From assembly GCA_030054095.1 (NCBI GenBank), contig JASGCO010000037.1, positions 1 through 35,641 on the forward strand: a stretch of 35,641 bases of DNA. Direction: 5' to 3'. The translations under genes were made by a program, and so were the position numbers. Numbering within the stretch: position 1 is the stretch's first letter; each line of letters begins with the position of its first letter. Below the pieces are notes generated by a model that saw only the letters and a list, made by a program, of their open reading frames with translations, searched no databases and had not been told where the DNA came from. Positions 32,801 through 35,641 of the stretch are shown here, one piece after another. The stretch is from Sediminibacterium sp. (GTDB lineage Bacteria > Bacteroidota > Bacteroidia > B-17B0 > Aurantibacillaceae).

Positions 32801-33439
32801 ATGACACAAACTGCATTTATCATCATCGCCCTCTTGTCTTTACTCCTGCTGTATTACGGATCAGGTAAAAATAAAAAACTGCTGCTGTTATTCACCGTCT
32901 GGCAACTGCTAACAGGTCTCCTTGCTCTTTTTGGTGTGTTCGAAAAGCATCCTGGCTCATTTCCTCTGCTCATTGCCGGTACATTTGTGATTACATTTAT
33001 ACTATTAAAACAGATAAATACAAAGACTCTGAATTTAAAAGCGTTACTGAGCATTCATATTTTAAGATTGCCGGTGGAGTTGGCATTGTATCAACTTTTT
33101 TTACAGAAAAAAATACCATACTTAATGACATTTAAGGGTTGGAATTTCGATATTTTGATTGGGATCTCTGCATTGGTGATCTTTAGTTACTGCTTGTTTC
33201 ATCCGATCATCAACAGACGGTTTCTCATTGTCTGGAACATCATCGGACTGGTGTTTTTATTTATCATTGTTTCATTAGCCATTCTATCATCACCTTTGCC
33301 CATTCAAAAATTTGCTTTTGAACAACCAAATATTGCAGTGCTTGAATTTCCCTATTGCTTTTTGCCATCATGCATCGTTCCAATTGTATTAATTTCTCAC
33401 GTTTTACTTATCGGCCAATATAAAAAGTCTCAGTACTAA
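32801..33439 (+). CDS. Multi-pass membrane protein, unknown
   Basis: This protein has 212 residues with about seven hydrophobic helices (approximately 5-20, 26-47, 53-69, 80-100, 115-133, 141-163, 183-204). It has short loops and a basic C-terminus (GQYKKSQY). A proline within ILRLPVELALYQLF may be functional. I recognise no family. It follows the Crp/Fnr gene and the unclear locus, and precedes a TetR gene on the same strand. The start is ATG 32801 because the TTG further up lies in the promoter box. Confidence 0.7.
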   Translation: MTQTAFIIIALLSLLLLYYGSGKNKKLLLLFTVWQLLTGLLALFGVFEKHPGSFPLLIAGTFVITFILLKQINTKTLNLKALLSIHILRLPVELALYQLFLQKKIPYLMTFKGWNFDILIGISALVIFSYCLFHPIINRRFLIVWNIIGLVFLFIIVSLAILSSPLPIQKFAFEQPNIAVLEFPYCFLPSCIVPIVLISHVLLIGQYKKSQY

Positions 33440-33567
33440 CAGGTAATGAGCGAGGGGAAGAACAGTCAATAACTCTACTAAACTTTTAGTATCTTTACGC
33501 GTTGGTAATTTTATTAAGACAGAGTTCCAAAATGATCCATTATTGCCAATGTAACTCCCGTTCGCGG

Positions 33568-33575
33568 TAATTTTG
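33568..33575 (+). promoter_or_regulatory. TAnnTTTG -7 box for the TetR gene
   Basis: TAATTTTG is followed by 12 bases and ATG 33588. A TTG at 33543-33545 lies 22 bases upstream and may be the -33 element. The box covers the in-frame TTG at 33573, which rules it out as the start. Confidence 0.6.
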
Positions 33576-33587
33576 CAGCAGCAAGCC

Positions 33588-34124
33588 ATGAAACAAGACA
33601 GAAAAGAAATTTGGGTAAAAGCAGGTTATGAACTATTTGCGTTAAAAGGTCAGAGTGGACTACAAATAGAACCCATTGCTAAACGTGTTGGGAAAAACAA
33701 ATCCTCATTCTATCATCTTTTTGCGGATAGTGAGATTTTTCTTGACGAATTATTAAAGTATCACATATCTCAGACAAAGTTGATGTGTGATAAAGAGACT
33801 AAAGCCAAAAATTTTAATCCCGACATTATAACCATATTTCTAGAGTACAAAACCGATATTTTATTCAACAAGCAACTACGACTTAACCACCAAAATGCAG
33901 AATTCAGAAAAGTAATAAAAATTGTAGATAAAGATTTAGCGGATGTTTACACTTTTCTATTAAAAACGGATTTGAAAGTCCCCCTGAAGCAAAAAGGGAT
34001 TGATAGCTTTTTCCAATTAGCCCTCCACAATTTCTTCCTGCAAATAAACGCCGATAATTTAAATTTCCAATGGCTGGCCGATTACTTTGATGAAATAAAA
34101 CGATTGGCTAAGAGTTTCGGATAA
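33588..34124 (+). CDS. TetR/AcrR-family regulator
   Basis: This 178-residue protein has an N-terminal TetR-type DNA-binding domain: IWVKAGYELFALKGQSGLQIEPIAKRVGKNKSSFYHLFADSE contains the usual three-helix HTH with the terminal YHLF. The C-terminal ligand-binding part is all-helical and not matched to a ligand. TetR proteins usually repress nearby genes until a small molecule binds. An inverted repeat 47 bases after the stop is a possible operator for the downstream small ORF and membrane protein genes. Base composition is AT-rich like the rest of this end of the window. Confidence 0.88.
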   Translation: MKQDRKEIWVKAGYELFALKGQSGLQIEPIAKRVGKNKSSFYHLFADSEIFLDELLKYHISQTKLMCDKETKAKNFNPDIITIFLEYKTDILFNKQLRLNHQNAEFRKVIKIVDKDLADVYTFLLKTDLKVPLKQKGIDSFFQLALHNFFLQINADNLNFQWLADYFDEIKRLAKSFG

Positions 34125-34170
34125 CGCTAAAATTGAACGGTAGCGTCTAAAATATGTGCTTAAAAAGCTC

Positions 34171-34190
34171 AACATTTGTTGTTAAATGTT
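34171..34190. promoter_or_regulatory. Perfect 7-bp inverted repeat after the TetR gene
   Basis: AACATTT and AAATGTT flank a 6-base spacer. It stands about 100 bases before the small ORF at 34293. A TetR operator is possible; no T run follows, so it is not an intrinsic terminator. Confidence 0.3.
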
Positions 34191-34292
34191 ACCATTCAAA
34201 AATGAGAAAAGCCTTTTCCCCATTATGCACCACTCTATTCTCCCCTGCTATCTTCAGCAGGCGTTAACAAAAAAGGGTTTGCAAAAAAAGAC

Positions 34293-34469
34293 ATGAAACA
34301 TTCTGTAAAAGCGATATCTACGGCATGGTGGCTACACCGGATTTACACTGGTACTATAACCGGTAAATTTGAAAATCAGTTTACAACTGGTAAAATAACA
34401 AACAGCATTTCCAGGCAAGAAGAACAGGAAATCACTGTTATAAAATCCATAAAACGCAAAATAATATGA
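34293..34469 (+). CDS. Probable small ORF of 58 residues coupled to the next gene
   Basis: An ATG at 34293 opens a 58-codon frame rich in Lys and Arg (start MKHSVKAISTAWWLHRIYTG, end IKSIKRKII). Its TGA overlaps the ATG of the next gene as ATGA, a classic 4-base coupling. It has no signal peptide, no cysteine and no recognised domain. The overlap and the lack of another gene in a 340-base gap are the main support. It may be a small basic protein, or only a coupling leader. Confidence 0.4.
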   Translation: MKHSVKAISTAWWLHRIYTGTITGKFENQFTTGKITNSISRQEEQEITVIKSIKRKII

Positions 34470-34855
34470 CTACTTCTATTTTAAAAGGACGAAAATTATT
34501 TCTCATTGACGCAATTGGCGCGGTGACATCGGCTCTTTCTTTACTTATACCTTACGCTTACGAGGAAGTATTCGGTATGCCAAAGAGTGCGTTGAGTCTG
34601 TTTATTTGCATTGCAATAGTTTACGTCATCTATTCCTCTGTCATTTACCTTACCAATACAGCAAACTGGAAATTTTACTTAGTAATTCTCGGGTTATTAA
34701 ATATCTGTTACTGCCTGTTTACGGGCTATCACATCCTTAAAAATATGCATACGATAACACTGTATGGTTACCTGTACTTTGGGGTTGAAATACTGATAGT
34801 CTTTACACTGTCTATCTATGAACTTAAATCAGGCAGAACACTAATGAGCCAGTAA
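34466..34855 (+). CDS. Small four-helix membrane protein, unknown
   Basis: This 129-residue protein has four hydrophobic helices (approximately 12-32, 42-62, 69-90, 98-120) with short loops, a basic N-terminus and the end KSGRTLMSQ. I recognise no family with confidence; small four-helix proteins of this kind often sit next to TetR genes in Bacteroidota. The ATG overlaps the stop of the 58-residue ORF. The helices carry several aromatic residues and one Cys (NICYCLF has two), and no charged catalytic pattern. Confidence 0.65.
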   Translation: MTTSILKGRKLFLIDAIGAVTSALSLLIPYAYEEVFGMPKSALSLFICIAIVYVIYSSVIYLTNTANWKFYLVILGLLNICYCLFTGYHILKNMHTITLYGYLYFGVEILIVFTLSIYELKSGRTLMSQ

Positions 34856-35001
34856 CCGTACTTCTCCGATTTAGGTTGAGTATTTTTAACTGACTTTTGC
34901 TATATTTAAACTCTGGTGTTTTCATTAAAGTTCGTACAATAAACCCACAATTTTGCTATTTCTGAACCACTATGTGAAAATACAGATAAATACTGGCATG
35001 T

Positions 35002-35580
35002 ATGACAAACAAATTACCCGCTATTTTAACAGGACTCTTACTAATAAGCCTGACTACGTCTTGCTTCAACAAAAAGGAGAAACAGGTTGAGGAACAAATT
35101 TCCGCTAATGAAGTGGACAATAATAAGCCACTAAACGATAGCACACTAAATTCAGTTTCCGGAAATTTAACAATGAAACAGATTTCAACCTATCCTAATG
35201 ACGTTATTCTGACCGGATTAAATAATCACAGATTAGTTAGTATATACAAATCCAGAAAAAAGTCTAATTCACGCCATACTATCCTTTCTGATGTATCTTA
35301 TGATTCTGAAGAAACCGGCGAAGAAACATACGAACATTTTATGCCGGGTATTGATATTTTATTCGGCTACAATCTTTTGAATATTGCGCATTATGGACTA
35401 AAAACAGAAAAGGGAAATTTTCTTTTCGGGCATCCTGTACTCATCAAGACCTTGTACTATCCGTCATTTACACAAGACTCGTTAGACAAAAAACCAATAA
35501 ACAGAGATTATTACTTAATTTCTGTTTATGACGAAGACACAAACAAGGACACGTTAATAGACCTCTTTCATAATTCATAG
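35002..35580 (+). CDS. Lipoprotein, unknown function
   Basis: This 192-residue protein has a lipoprotein signal (ILTGLLLISLTTSC, Cys21). A polar Asn/Glu-rich linker (KKEKQVEEQISANEVDNN) and a mixed domain follow with no known motif. The domain has several Tyr/Asp-rich segments (YDSEETGEETYEHFMPG, DEDTNKDTLID) that could bind calcium but show no classic EF-hand. It ends the coding part of the window, with nothing supportable after 35580. It is AT-rich like its neighbours, and no operon link to the membrane protein upstream is evident (146-base gap). Confidence 0.65.
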   Translation: MTNKLPAILTGLLLISLTTSCFNKKEKQVEEQISANEVDNNKPLNDSTLNSVSGNLTMKQISTYPNDVILTGLNNHRLVSIYKSRKKSNSRHTILSDVSYDSEETGEETYEHFMPGIDILFGYNLLNIAHYGLKTEKGNFLFGHPVLIKTLYYPSFTQDSLDKKPINRDYYLISVYDEDTNKDTLIDLFHNS

Positions 35581-35641
35581 TTAATGATTGCAGAGATTAG
35601 CATCAATCTCAGAGTAAACCGTTTTCTTCTATTTCTATATT

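Noticed and set aside
34124..34146. ACGCTA / TAGCGT inverted repeat after TetR
   Set aside because: A 6-bp stem with an 11-base loop and no T run is weak and likely to occur by chance.

Overview
The window looks like a chromosomal segment of a Bacteroidota organism with gliding and type IX secretion traits. Several independent signs agree. A GldA-type ATPase and a protein with a type IX (type A) C-terminal sorting domain are present. Exact TAnnTTTG promoter boxes of the Bacteroidota kind sit close to many start codons, and Shine-Dalgarno sequences are scarce. The ssrA tag, GEETSYAMAA, resembles the tags of Cytophaga-like bacteria. There are also SpoIIE phosphatases fused to TPR repeats, a DUF6702-type protein and a HupE/UreJ-like protein. 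I cannot name the genus.

Left end (1-1410): an AT-rich stretch carries a single-HKD phospholipase D-like gene. It lies between the 3' end of ssrA (tmRNA, minus strand, 1409-1775) and an imperfect copy of that 3' end at 36-60, so it looks like the remnant of an element integrated at ssrA. Next on the minus strand is an exported class C beta-lactamase-like serine hydrolase.

3.4-7.9 kb: a methionine operon reads leftwards from a well-formed promoter. Its order is SAM-I riboswitch, a previously unlisted 38-codon leader ORF ending in a Cys/Met run (ICCMCCCWCMCS), a 75-residue unknown ORF, metY, metX and hom. This double control layer (SAM aptamer plus a Cys/Met-coded leader peptide) is the most interesting thing in the window.

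8-20 kb: a GNAT acetyltransferase, a TPR-TM-SpoIIE phosphatase, a Dpm1-like glycosyltransferase and a seven-helix membrane protein. A TerB-ABCG fusion transporter follows, then three small secreted or lipoprotein genes with a terminator among them. The aroQ-waaA pair lies opposite a XerC/D recombinase, and a Kazal-like lipoprotein has a frameshifted last cysteine.

20.6-25.8 kb: a run of three minus-strand genes encodes exported peptidyl-prolyl isomerases (two FKBP lipoproteins and a cyclophilin-FKBP fusion). It ends in a strong terminator and is preceded by a lipoprotein prolyl oligopeptidase.

26-31.5 kb: a type IX secreted protein, then a DUF6702-like gene divergent from a tight plus-strand operon of hupE-like, M1 metallopeptidase and gldA. 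Right end (31.5-35.6 kb): looser, AT-richer accessory sequence holds a Crp/Fnr regulator, a TetR regulator, small membrane proteins, a lipoprotein and a probable 58-codon ORF coupled to its neighbour.
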